The translations under genes were made by a program, and so were the position numbers. From the NCBI GenBank assembly GCA_017853685.1, contig JAFMJD010000003.1:1-44301 (forward strand): DNA of 44,301 bases, in the 5' to 3' direction. Positions within the stretch are counted from its first letter, which is position 1. Each line of letters begins with the position of its first letter. Source of the stretch: Actinomycetota bacterium. Its GTDB lineage: Bacteria; Actinomycetota; Acidimicrobiia; Acidimicrobiales; Ilumatobacteraceae. The notes under the pieces are model-generated. The model worked only from the letters and a program-made list of their open reading frames with translations, searched no databases and had not been told where the DNA came from. This document shows positions 16,592-24,306 of the stretch, one piece after another.

Positions 16592-16667
16592 GATGCCTCC
16601 TCGTTTGTGCGCCGACGATGCGCGATGACCTATCGTGGCGCATCGGCCGAGGGAAGGGGAACCCGAG

Positions 16668-17219
16668 ATGTTGATGGACCGTTACACACTGTTCCAGCAG
16701 GCGTACTTCGTGAACGACCTGGACGAAGCGATCCAGGAGTGGGCACGGGTCTATGGGGCCGGTCCGTTCGTGGTGACCAACCACCACAAGTGCGACAAGT
16801 TCATGTACCGCAACACGGCGCAGGAGGCCGACGTCTCCTATGCGTTCGGCTATCTCGGCGACACCATGATCCAGTTCATCGTCCAGCACGACGAGACGCC
16901 GTCGATCTACCGGGACATGTACGCCAAGGGCGAGCAGGGTTACCACCACATGGCCTACCTCGTGAACGATTTCGAGGCCGAGTACCAGCGCCTGATCGAC
17001 ATGGGACTCGTGCCGGCCTGCCGGTTGTACGCCGACGGCGTCGATGCGGCCTACTTCGACACCCGGCACATCAACGGCGGATTCACCGAGATCCACGGCG
17101 ACCCGCCGCACATCCTGGGCGCCTTCGCGCAGTGGCGGCGTGCACACGAGTTGTTCCGCCGTGGCGACGATCCCGTGACCCGTCGGCGCGACGCCAGCCA
17201 GAACGCCGCCGGTCGCTGA
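16668..17219 (+). CDS. VOC superfamily (glyoxalase-like) protein
   Basis: The 183-aa product has the beta-alpha-beta-beta-beta layout of vicinal-oxygen-chelate proteins: an N-terminal QQAYFVNDLDEAIQEWARVYGAGPF, a central YHHMAYLVNDFEAEYQRLIDMG, and C-terminal YFDTRHINGGFTEIHG. His in YHHMAY and Glu in FTEIHG are placed where metal ligands usually sit. VOC enzymes include epimerases, dioxygenases and glyoxalases; which one applies is not clear. ATG 16668 has the purine-rich GGGAAGGGGA upstream; the second ATG at 16674 is an alternative. TATCGT at 16631 may be a promoter -10. Confidence 0.8.
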   Translation: MLMDRYTLFQQAYFVNDLDEAIQEWARVYGAGPFVVTNHHKCDKFMYRNTAQEADVSYAFGYLGDTMIQFIVQHDETPSIYRDMYAKGEQGYHHMAYLVNDFEAEYQRLIDMGLVPACRLYADGVDAAYFDTRHINGGFTEIHGDPPHILGAFAQWRRAHELFRRGDDPVTRRRDASQNAAGR

Positions 17220-17242
17220 TCAGCGACCCGACCACCCGCCGG

Positions 17243-17248
17243 TATCGT
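17243..17248 (+). promoter_or_regulatory. -10 box TATCGT (leaderless)
   Basis: TATCGT ends 7 nt before GTG 17256, within the 36-nt gap after the VOC gene. Confidence 0.5.
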
Positions 17249-17255
17249 CGCCGGC

Positions 17256-17486
17256 GTGGACGCACCGCTCGCTGACCGACCGCTCGGCCAGCCACACGCG
17301 AAACGTCTGTCGCCCTCGCATCCGCACTACGCGCGCATCTTGTCGCTGCATGCGGAGGCGCTGGAGCGCGGCGATCCCGGCTACCGCGATCCCGTGTCCG
17401 GGTTGTTCGTGTTCAGTGCCGCCTTCCATGCCGACCGCGGCTACTGCTGCGAGTCGGGCTGTCGCCACTGCCCGTACGTCGTCTGA
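17256..17486 (+). CDS. Small Cys-rich protein, DUF5522-like
   Basis: A 76-aa product ending in GYCCESGCRHCPYVV, which has four cysteines and a His in eleven residues. This tail and the preceding FSAAFHADRGYC match my recollection of DUF5522 proteins, small conserved proteins of unknown function; that name should be checked. The cluster could bind zinc or an Fe-S centre, but no function is established. The N-terminal half is charged and lacks cysteines. The gene is convergent with the ferredoxin gene, with 22 nt between stops, and appears to have its own leaderless promoter. Confidence 0.75.
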   Translation: MDAPLADRPLGQPHAKRLSPSHPHYARILSLHAEALERGDPGYRDPVSGLFVFSAAFHADRGYCCESGCRHCPYVV

Positions 17487-17508
17487 CGCCGCCCGGTTGG
17501 GGCCGGGG

Positions 17509-17796
17509 TCAGTGCGCGAGTTCGTCCACCCGGGCACGTGCGGCCGCCGGGTCCTCGAACCACAGGGCATTGATCTCCACCCACGGCCGTGAGGCTGCCG
17601 GGATGTCCTCGGCGGTGAAGATGGCCCCTACGGGGCAGGCGGCGAGGCACAGGTTGCAGCCGATGCACTCCTGTGGGTCGATGTAGCAGACCCGGTCGTC
17701 GTCGGTGTCCTTGATGCAGTCCACGGGGCAGACCTCGACACACGACTTGTCCTTGACGTCGATGCATGGATCGGTGATGACGTACACGGACGGCAT
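17509..17796 (-). CDS. 7Fe ferredoxin, FdxA-like
   Basis: Electron-transfer protein of 95 aa. CIDVKDKSCVEVCPVDC (C11, C19, C23, C27) and CIGCNLCLAACP (C44, C47, C50, C54) match the [3Fe-4S]/[4Fe-4S] 7Fe pattern. C11, C19 and C54 would hold the 3Fe cluster, and C23, C44, C47 and C50 the 4Fe cluster. The first motif is nearly that of mycobacterial FdxA. It is divergent from a P450 gene 83 nt away, which makes it a natural candidate electron donor to the P450s of this window (inference). AGGAGGG lies about 10 nt before the ATG. Confidence 0.95.
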   Translation of the reverse strand: MPSVYVITDPCIDVKDKSCVEVCPVDCIKDTDDDRVCYIDPQECIGCNLCLAACPVGAIFTAEDIPAASRPWVEINALWFEDPAAARARVDELAH

Positions 17797-17844
17797 GGTG
17801 AACGGTCCCTCCTGGCGCTCTCGTCGGCCTGTGCCCCTGCTCGT

Positions 17845-17850
17845 TATAGT
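17845..17850 (+). promoter_or_regulatory. -10 box TATAGT upstream of the P450 operon
   Basis: TATAGT lies 29 nt before ATG 17880. A GGGGG Shine-Dalgarno at 17869-17873 follows, 6 nt before the start, so the P450 mRNA should carry a short leader. The reverse complement of the same sequence gives CTATAA/TATAAC facing the ferredoxin gene. Confidence 0.5.
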
Positions 17851-17879
17851 CCAGATCAGTCAACTTCCGGGGGTTCAAG

Positions 17880-19337
17880 ATGACGATGACCTGTCCGTTC
17901 CACTCGGTGCTCAACGAGGCGCTCGACCTCGACGGGGCCGGAGTCGCCGCAACAGCCGAACCGGTCGCCAAGAAAGAATTCCCGTTCATGCCCATCGGGC
18001 AGGCCTACGACATGGGCCACGCACCCGACGGCACCCCGTTGTTCGACCCGCGGATCCTCGACTCGGCCGAGTTCGCACGCAACCCGTATCCGTACTACCG
18101 GATCCTGCGTGACCACTATCCCGTGTATCACGACAAGCTGCACAACACGTACTGGATCACGCGGTACGACGACATCACCCGGTGCTATTTCGACGAGGAG
18201 GGTTTCAACACCATCCCGAAGGGATCGTCGTCCGGGGTGCTCGGCAACACCCAGTTGGAACTGTCGGGTGTGGAGCATCGTCGCCGCCGGAACCTGTACG
18301 GCCGGCATCTGGTGGGCCAGGCGCTCGAGAAGCGCATCTATGCCATCGAGCGACTCGCCGACAGCATGATCGAGTCGTGGCTGAGCGACTCGCCGCCCCC
18401 GGGTGTCACGCGCAACGCCGATGGCACCCTCACCATCGAGCTGGGGCTCGCCTTCGCGAACGAGTTCCCGATCCGTGTGGTGTGCCAGGTCCTCGGCATC
18501 CCCGATGAGGTGAAGGACAAGTTCTTCTACTGGTACTACTCGATGATGACGGGTCTGGGCGGTTCGGAGACTGCGCCGAATGGCATCCAGGCGCGCCAGG
18601 ACCTCGAGGACTATGTGTCCGAACTCGTGGAACTGCGTCGCCGCGAGCCGGGCTATCTCTACGACCACGCCGGCAAGGTGGTGGGCAAGGACATCATCAC
18701 CCAGCTGTGCGAGTCGGTGCTCGACGGCGACCATCTCTCCACCGAGGAGATCACCTCCAACATCGCCCTTATCGTGGGCGGCGGGGGCGAGACCACCCGC
18801 GGGGCCATCATGAACATGTGGTACCTGCTGCTGCTCCACCCCGAGCAGTTCGCAGCCGTTTCGGCCGAGGAAACACTGTGGGACACCGCGTTCCACGAGA
18901 CCCTGCGTTGCGCAAGCTCGATCGGTGGCCAGCCCCGTCACAACACCTACGACGTCGAACTGCACGGCGTGACGATCCCTGCCGGCTCGCTGTGCCAGAT
19001 GGTGGACTTCTCCGCCAACCACGACGACCGGATCTTCGCCAACCCCGAGTCATTCGACATCTTCCGTGCGGACCTCTACAGCGGAAAGATCATCCGGAGC
19101 GGGCACCACGAGGGAGGCCGCCACAGCCACATGGCCTTCGGTGTCGGCCCGCACCTCTGCCCCGGAGCATGGATCTCGCACCAGGAAGCCGTGGTGGGCT
19201 CGAAGTTGCTCCGCCGCCGCCTGAAGAAGGTGTCCATCCACACCGACAAGATGCCCAAGGATCTCGATGGCGTGTCGCTGCCGCCCATCGGTCTGGGCGC
19301 CATCCGTGAACTCTGGCTCGACATCGAGTTGGGCTGA
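17880..19337 (+). CDS. Cytochrome P450 (canonical)
   Basis: Soluble bacterial P450 of 485 aa, about 70 residues longer than typical because of an N-terminal extension. The heme loop FGVGPHLCPGA carries axial Cys427. The ExxR motif ETLR is at residues 340-343, the I-helix oxygen-activation motif VGGGGETT at 299-306, and the C-helix VEHRRRRNLYGRHLV supplies heme-propionate contacts. It should hydroxylate a hydrophobic substrate using O2 and ferredoxin-delivered electrons. It is the first gene of a run with a degenerate paralogue 21 nt downstream, with which it shares sequence outside the heme sites (NPYPYYRILRDHYP versus DPYPVVAILRENYP). The substrate is unknown; its CYP family cannot be assigned by eye. 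Confidence 0.95.
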   Translation: MTMTCPFHSVLNEALDLDGAGVAATAEPVAKKEFPFMPIGQAYDMGHAPDGTPLFDPRILDSAEFARNPYPYYRILRDHYPVYHDKLHNTYWITRYDDITRCYFDEEGFNTIPKGSSSGVLGNTQLELSGVEHRRRRNLYGRHLVGQALEKRIYAIERLADSMIESWLSDSPPPGVTRNADGTLTIELGLAFANEFPIRVVCQVLGIPDEVKDKFFYWYYSMMTGLGGSETAPNGIQARQDLEDYVSELVELRRREPGYLYDHAGKVVGKDIITQLCESVLDGDHLSTEEITSNIALIVGGGGETTRGAIMNMWYLLLLHPEQFAAVSAEETLWDTAFHETLRCASSIGGQPRHNTYDVELHGVTIPAGSLCQMVDFSANHDDRIFANPESFDIFRADLYSGKIIRSGHHEGGRHSHMAFGVGPHLCPGAWISHQEAVVGSKLLRRRLKKVSIHTDKMPKDLDGVSLPPIGLGAIRELWLDIELG

Positions 19338-19358
19338 GCGCGCACCGCGGAACAGCAC

Positions 19359-20684
19359 ATGACTACTACCGATGACCTCGGCAGCAACCTCGAGTTGCCG
19401 CACCTCCCGCACAATGTCCGTGACGGCGCCGGGTTGCGCACGTACGAGATCTACCAACGTCAGCGAGTGCGTGACGCGACGCCGCTCATCAAGCCGCGCC
19501 AGTTGCGATCGCCCGAGTATCTCGTGGACCCGTACCCCGTGGTGGCGATCCTGCGTGAGAACTATCCGTGCTACCGCGACTGGGTCGGCAACTCGTTCTG
19601 GATCACGCAGTACGACGACGTCACCTCGGTGTTCGCCGACGATCTGAACTACGAGACGCGTCCGAAGCTCTGGTACTACGACATGGTGGGCTTCGGCCGG
19701 AACCTCGGTGCGGAGATGCCGGTGCTCTGGAACCGTTCGCACACGTGGCAGCAACAGGCGGAGCCGCTCGCCAACCGGATCGTGGACGAGATCTGTGCGC
19801 TCGGCAGCGCCACCGATCTCGCCACCGAATTCGTGGCCCGCTACGCGCTCGAACTGCTTGCGCTGCGACTCGGTCTCCCGCGCGAAGACTTCAACACCTT
19901 CGTGGAGCGCTACCTCCGCATGCAGCGCGGCTATCTCTGGGAGCCGCGTGCAGCACAGGCCGGACGCAGCGCCATCGCCGAACTGGTGGCGTACTTCCGT
20001 CCTCTGCTGGAGCAGCGCCGGCGGACCCCAGGCGACGATCTGCTCTCGGTCATTGCCGCGCTCGATCTCGACGGTGGTGCGGCCACCGCAGAAGACGTGG
20101 TGGTGACGCTGCTCGAGGAGGACCACCAGACGCTGCACGGGGCCATGGCGAACCTGTGGTACCTGTTGCTCACGCACCCGGATCAGTACTCGCTGCTGCG
20201 CGACGACCGCCGATGGGTGCGCTTCGCGTACCAGGAGACGTTGCGTCACTCCACGCCCGTCATCACGGCGGAGAAGTTCACGTTGCACGAGGTGGAGCGC
20301 TTCGGCCGTGTGCTGCCCGAGGGCGCACTGATGCTGCTGTCGGCGGCAGCCGCCAACCGTGATCCACGCCAGTTCGACGACCCGGACCGCTTCGATGTGC
20401 AGCGTCGGGACATCTGCCAGCGCGAGCCCCGGGGTACGTACCGCGCCGATGGTCTGCCTGCCGGTGTGGCCTTCGGGCCCGGGAGGCCGTCGAACTATCC
20501 GGCCGTGCCCGAGGATCGACCGATGTCGCTGTGGGCGCTCACCCGCGACGCAGTGGTCACCGGATCACGGGTGCTCCTCGACCGCCTGCCCGATCTGCGT
20601 CTTGCGCCGGGTGCCACCCCGGTGCTGCGTTCGCTGCGTTGGGGTGAGATGCACACGTGCTGGAGCCTCCCGGTCGTCTACTGA
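19359..20684 (+). CDS. P450-fold protein lacking the heme-ligating cysteine
   Basis: Full-length 441-aa paralogue of the upstream P450. The segment aligned to FGVGPHLCPG reads FGPGRPSNYP (372-381), so Asn379 (codon AAC at 20493) replaces the axial Cys. The I-helix motif is degraded (EEDHQTLHGAM, 253-263, against GGGGETTRGAI). The C-helix reads SHTWQQQAEPL, losing its Arg. The structural ExxR survives as ETLR (293-296), and the downstream helix VLLDRLPDLRLAPGA is intact. The frame is open throughout, so this is not a frameshifted pseudogene. It may be a heme-free partner or scaffold, as EryCII and DesVIII are for glycosyltransferases (family precedent). Its actual role is unknown. Confidence 0.85.
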   Translation: MTTTDDLGSNLELPHLPHNVRDGAGLRTYEIYQRQRVRDATPLIKPRQLRSPEYLVDPYPVVAILRENYPCYRDWVGNSFWITQYDDVTSVFADDLNYETRPKLWYYDMVGFGRNLGAEMPVLWNRSHTWQQQAEPLANRIVDEICALGSATDLATEFVARYALELLALRLGLPREDFNTFVERYLRMQRGYLWEPRAAQAGRSAIAELVAYFRPLLEQRRRTPGDDLLSVIAALDLDGGAATAEDVVVTLLEEDHQTLHGAMANLWYLLLTHPDQYSLLRDDRRWVRFAYQETLRHSTPVITAEKFTLHEVERFGRVLPEGALMLLSAAAANRDPRQFDDPDRFDVQRRDICQREPRGTYRADGLPAGVAFGPGRPSNYPAVPEDRPMSLWALTRDAVVTGSRVLLDRLPDLRLAPGATPVLRSLRWGEMHTCWSLPVVY

Positions 20685-21745
20685 CGTCGGGTCGAACATT
20701 GCACGTCACTGCAGACGACCGCAGCGGCGCCATGGAGGCTGCTGCCCTGTGTGCCGACGCCGGTTGGGACGCAGTGGTGTGCAGTTGGGATGGCGAGCCG
20801 GTGCCGACGGAGGCGGGTGTCGACGGTGTGGTGGTCACCGACCTGCGCTCGCGCCATGTGTCCGGTGACGCCGCGGTGCTGAGGATGCGTGCGGCAGTTC
20901 GTCGCACGGGACCGGTGCGCGTCCACAAGATCGACTCCACGCTGCGCGGGAACTGGGCCGCCGAACTCGGCGAACTCGCTCAGCAGGGTCCGGTGGTGCT
21001 CATCCCTGCCTATCCGCAGGCGGGGCGCACGTGTGAGGACGGTGTGGTGCTGGTGGACGGCGTTCCGGTTCACCGGGCGGGTTTCGGTGCCGATCTGCGG
21101 TCGGCAACGAAGTCGAGTCGTCCCGCAGAGGTGCTCGATGCGGTGCAGGCGAAAGATGCCGATGGCCTGCGTGGCTGGCTGGGCTCGACGTCATCGGGCA
21201 TCTGTGTGTGCGATGCGCGCACCGATGCCGATATCTCGGCGCTGGTGATTGCGGCGCTGGCCGCCGACGGGGTGGTGCTCGCCGGACCGGCATCGATCGT
21301 GGGCGCGGTGGCCCGTGTGCTGGCGTCGTCGCCCAGCTCGTCGGTACCAACCATCCCGTCGGGGAATGCCGTGGTGGTGTGCGGCAGTCGCCACCCGCGC
21401 AGTGTTGCCCAGGCCGATGCCGTGGAGGGGCGGCACGACGTGGCGGTGATCCGGCCACCCGCTCATCTGCGCGCCCACGCCGAGATTGTTGCGCTCGAAC
21501 TCGCGGGCAGGGCACACGACGCCGTGGCCGAACGTGGGGCATCGCTGGTGGTGCTCCTCGGTGGCGATACCGCCGAGGCATTCATCGGTCAGCGGGTGGT
21601 GCGCGTGCGGGGGAGCGTTGGGGTCGGGATGGCGCTGGGAACCCTGTCGCTCGGTTCCTCGGACATCACGATCGTCACCAAACCCGGTGGATTCGGCGAT
21701 GATCGTGCGGTGAGCGATCTGCTGGACCGACGAGGTGCTCGGTGA
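20657..21745 (+). CDS. Four-carbon acid sugar kinase family protein (DUF1537)
   Basis: Kinase of the DUF1537 family, which phosphorylates threonate, erythronate and related acid sugars. Motifs run in family order: VTADDRSGAMEAA near the N-terminus, VHKIDSTLRGNWAAEL, IPAYPQAGRTCEDGVVLVDG, then the C-terminal nucleotide-binding half with VVLLGGDTAEAF and VTKPGGFGDD. At 362 aa it is shorter than the usual ~420 aa. GTG 20657 overlaps the P450-like gene by 28 nt; TTG 20699 is an alternative start. The stop overlaps the PdxA start (GTGA). The DUF1537-PdxA2 pairing is the known acid-sugar catabolic combination, in which the kinase product is oxidised and decarboxylated to dihydroxyacetone phosphate. 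Confidence 0.88.
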   Translation: MLEPPGRLLTSGRTLHVTADDRSGAMEAAALCADAGWDAVVCSWDGEPVPTEAGVDGVVVTDLRSRHVSGDAAVLRMRAAVRRTGPVRVHKIDSTLRGNWAAELGELAQQGPVVLIPAYPQAGRTCEDGVVLVDGVPVHRAGFGADLRSATKSSRPAEVLDAVQAKDADGLRGWLGSTSSGICVCDARTDADISALVIAALAADGVVLAGPASIVGAVARVLASSPSSSVPTIPSGNAVVVCGSRHPRSVAQADAVEGRHDVAVIRPPAHLRAHAEIVALELAGRAHDAVAERGASLVVLLGGDTAEAFIGQRVVRVRGSVGVGMALGTLSLGSSDITIVTKPGGFGDDRAVSDLLDRRGAR

Positions 21746-22680
21746 GTGCCCCCATCGCGATCACCATGGGCGATGCGTCCGGTGTGGGACCCGAGATCGT
21801 CCTGCGACGCTTTGCCGCGGGACTGCTCCCCGACGACGTGGTGGTGTACGGAGATCTTGCGATTCTGCGTCGTGGCGCCGAACTCCTGGGCCTCGATGTG
21901 CAACTCGATCACCTCGATGTGGTGGACCTCGGTGTGCTGCGTGCATCGGACCATCGCCCCGGCGTGATCGACGCGGCCGCCGGTCGCGCGGCCCGCGAGT
22001 ACGTCCTGCGTGCCACCGATGACGCACTCGCCGGCAGGGTTCGCGCGGTGGTCACCATGCCGATGAACAAAGAGGCCACACAGCTGAGCGATCCCGTTTT
22101 TGTGGGTCACACCGAGCTGATCGCTGCGCGCTGCGGGGTTCGCAGCTTCTCGATGATGCTTGTGGCTGGCGACCTCGCAGTGACCCACGTGAGCACCCAC
22201 GTCTCGTTGAGCGAGGCCATCGCCCGGGTCACCACCGATCGTGTGCACGAGGTGATCGCACTCACGCACCGCACCCTGCAACCCTTCCGCCCATCCCCTC
22301 GCATTGCCGTGTGCGGTCTCAATCCGCACGCTGGCGAGCACGGACTTTTCGGCGACGAGGACAGCCGCTTCATCGCTCCCGCAATCGATCGGGCGTGCAA
22401 CGAGGGAATCGACGCATCGGGCCCGCACCCGGCCGACACCGTGTTCCACCAAGCGGTGCACCGGCAGCGCTTCGACGCCATTGTGTGCATGTACCACGAT
22501 CAGGGTCATACCCCGATGAAACTGCTCGCCTTCGAGTCGGGCGTGAACGTCACGATCGGATTGCCCATCGTGCGTACGTCGGTGGACCACGGCACGGCGT
22601 TCGACATTGCGTGGCGTGGCGAGGCATTCACCGAATCGCTCGACCACGCGCTCGACTGGGCGCGCCGCCTCTCGCCCTAG
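21742..22680 (+). CDS. PdxA/PdxA2-like 4-phospho-hydroxyacid dehydrogenase
   Basis: NAD-dependent dehydrogenase/decarboxylase of the PdxA family, 312 aa. ITMGDASGVGPEI opens the protein. VFVGHTE, NPHAGEHGLFG, MYHDQGHTPMKLLAF and GLPIVRTSVDHGTAFDIA hold the metal ligands (His) and phosphate-binding residues. Classical PdxA acts in vitamin B6 synthesis, but coupling to a DUF1537 kinase points to PdxA2, which converts 4-phospho-threonate or erythronate to dihydroxyacetone phosphate and CO2. The GTG start overlaps the kinase stop. It converges with an unknown gene, with 6 nt between stops. The exact acid-sugar stereochemistry is not readable. Confidence 0.92.
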   Translation: MSAPIAITMGDASGVGPEIVLRRFAAGLLPDDVVVYGDLAILRRGAELLGLDVQLDHLDVVDLGVLRASDHRPGVIDAAAGRAAREYVLRATDDALAGRVRAVVTMPMNKEATQLSDPVFVGHTELIAARCGVRSFSMMLVAGDLAVTHVSTHVSLSEAIARVTTDRVHEVIALTHRTLQPFRPSPRIAVCGLNPHAGEHGLFGDEDSRFIAPAIDRACNEGIDASGPHPADTVFHQAVHRQRFDAIVCMYHDQGHTPMKLLAFESGVNVTIGLPIVRTSVDHGTAFDIAWRGEAFTESLDHALDWARRLSP

Positions 22681-22686
22681 GGGTGT

Positions 22687-23151
22687 TCAGTCCCGGCCGA
22701 CCGCCACGAAGTTGCCGACGATGGTGAGTTCGTTGCCGAGGCGCTGCTCCACCAACTGCTCCACCGTGCGCACATCGTTCGGGTTGCCCTCGGCGAAGGC
22801 TGCGTCGGCAAGCGACGAGAGCAGTTCGGCGGCGCTGTCGTAGGCAGCACCGACTTCGGCGAGGTGCAGGCTGGACGTGCGAACCGATCGGTATGCGGCC
22901 AGCGCACGAGCCACCGACGCGGCCCCCGGGTTGCGGCCCACGTAATCGGCTGCAGCGGACTCGACCGCGTTGGCCTCATCGATCATCCATGCGATCTCGT
23001 GGGCGGTTCGCACCGAGAGCGAATCGAGGATCGACGTCATCATCTGCACCGCAACGATGTGGGTCGGGTCGGTGAGCACCGGCGCGATCTTCTCGTTGAG
23101 CTCGGCCTTGATGGTCTGCAGGAGCTGCGGAGTGGTGGGGCGGGCAATCAT
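22687..23151 (-). CDS. Hypothetical protein, DUF6285-like
   Basis: A 154-aa, largely helical cytoplasmic protein. RPTTPQLLQTIKAELNEKIAPVL followed by MMTSILDSLSVRTAHEIAWM resembles the N-terminal region of DUF6285 proteins, which commonly sit beside APH-like phosphotransferases and acyl-CoA dehydrogenases. That name is from memory and tentative. The ORF track runs to 23964 only because the antisense frame is open. ATG 23151 forms a 1-nt ATGA-type overlap with the stop of the phosphotransferase gene. Stable translation coupling suggests the two proteins act together. No catalytic motif is visible. Confidence 0.7.
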   Translation of the reverse strand: MIARPTTPQLLQTIKAELNEKIAPVLTDPTHIVAVQMMTSILDSLSVRTAHEIAWMIDEANAVESAAADYVGRNPGAASVARALAAYRSVRTSSLHLAEVGAAYDSAAELLSSLADAAFAEGNPNDVRTVEQLVEQRLGNELTIVGNFVAVGRD

Positions 23152-24182
23152 CAGGCGTTCTCCTTCGTCCAATGGCCGGCGAGGCGCATCGAGGTGATCC
23201 ACGTGGCGTGCATGAACGGCATCGCATTGGTCATGTAGGCCACCGAGGACCCCATGGTCTCGCCGTTGGCGATCCGGGCCGTCATCTTGATGAGGTTGAA
23301 GAACACCCCAGCAGAACTCTGAACCGTGAAGTAGGCGATGGTGGCCGGGTTCACGACCTCTTCGGAGAGTCCGGTCAGTTCCCGGTAACTCGCGAGGAAC
23401 GAGTCCTTGTCGTTCTCGATGGCATCGGGCGGCATCGACATGTGCGCGAGCACCCACCACCCGAGGTCTTCGCGTGGGTCGCCGATGTGGGCGAGTTCCC
23501 AGTCGATCATGTGGTACTTGCCCGTGCCGTGCTGGACGAGCACATTGGGTCCCTGGAAATCGCCGTGCACGAGACGCAGCGGCGTCTCGGGTGGGCGGTG
23601 AGCATCGAGCCATGCGGCAACCACACGCAGGAACGGCTCGTGCTCGGCGTGGGCGGCCTCGGCGGTCCGCCACGATGCGATGCACTCGTCGAGGTACGCA
23701 CTCCACGAAGCGGGGCGGCGCACGCCTGCGGGAAGGCGATCGATCGGGAAGTTGTGCACGCTGGCGATCGCCTCGGCGAGTTGCCGTGTGTACTGCCGGT
23801 TCGACTCCGGTGTGCCGCGCTGGGTGAGCATGTGCAGCGAATCGCACTCGAGGTTCTCGCTGATGAACGCCGGACTGCCGAGTTCGTCGCCGGTCGGGTC
23901 GAACCACAGCGGCTTCGGAAGACGCACCGAGCCCTCCGTGTCGAGCGCCTGGAGCAACTCCCATTCGTAGGTGCGGTCGGTGTCGAGGATCGACTGTCCG
24001 GGCGGCGGGTCTGCCCGCATCACGTACCCGCGCCGGCCGTTGGCGTCCTCGGCCCAGAACCGTGACATCGCTCGGCTGTACCCACCGGTGATCGGCGTGT
24101 AGTCGTGGATCGTCACCGGACCGGCGCCGTCGTTGCGGCGACCCAGAAATGCGGTCAACCGCGCAATCGCTTCATCACTCAT
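23151..24182 (-). CDS. APH-like phosphotransferase family protein
   Basis: Kinase-fold protein of 343 aa related to aminoglycoside phosphotransferases and to the N-terminal domain of ACAD10/11. The catalytic loop LVHGDFQGPNVLV carries the HGD motif and metal-binding Asn, and MIDWELAHIGDPREDLGWW carries the activation-segment Asp. The N-lobe has GGYSRAMSRF and a likely ATP-binding Lys/Arg region. In actinobacterial lipid-degradation clusters such proteins are thought to phosphorylate hydroxylated acyl-CoA intermediates, not antibiotics (inference by analogy with ACAD11). GGGAGG precedes the ATG. It is coupled to the DUF6285-like gene and divergent from SnoaL-like genes. Confidence 0.9.
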   Translation of the reverse strand: MSDEAIARLTAFLGRRNDGAGPVTIHDYTPITGGYSRAMSRFWAEDANGRRGYVMRADPPPGQSILDTDRTYEWELLQALDTEGSVRLPKPLWFDPTGDELGSPAFISENLECDSLHMLTQRGTPESNRQYTRQLAEAIASVHNFPIDRLPAGVRRPASWSAYLDECIASWRTAEAAHAEHEPFLRVVAAWLDAHRPPETPLRLVHGDFQGPNVLVQHGTGKYHMIDWELAHIGDPREDLGWWVLAHMSMPPDAIENDKDSFLASYRELTGLSEEVVNPATIAYFTVQSSAGVFFNLIKMTARIANGETMGSSVAYMTNAMPFMHATWITSMRLAGHWTKENA

Positions 24183-24294
24183 GGAGGCCTCCCCAGACGT
24201 GCCCGAGTGGGGACATTGTTGCCGCTGTGCCCGGGCACCGTCCAGACCGCGGACCGTCTCGGTTGCGAAAGGGGCAGCGTGGTGGCCGTGGGAC

Positions 24295-24300
24295 TACGGT
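24295..24300 (+). promoter_or_regulatory. -10 box TACGGT (leaderless)
   Basis: TACGGT, then TCGGCC, then ATG 24307; the rest of the 124-nt divergent region holds no other obvious element. Confidence 0.5.
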
Positions 24301-24306
24301 TCGGCC

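Noticed and set aside
20461-20560. Frameshift as the reason for the missing P450 cysteine
   Set aside because: The residues before and after the loop remain in frame with P450 homology, and no Cys-containing heme motif appears in other frames here.
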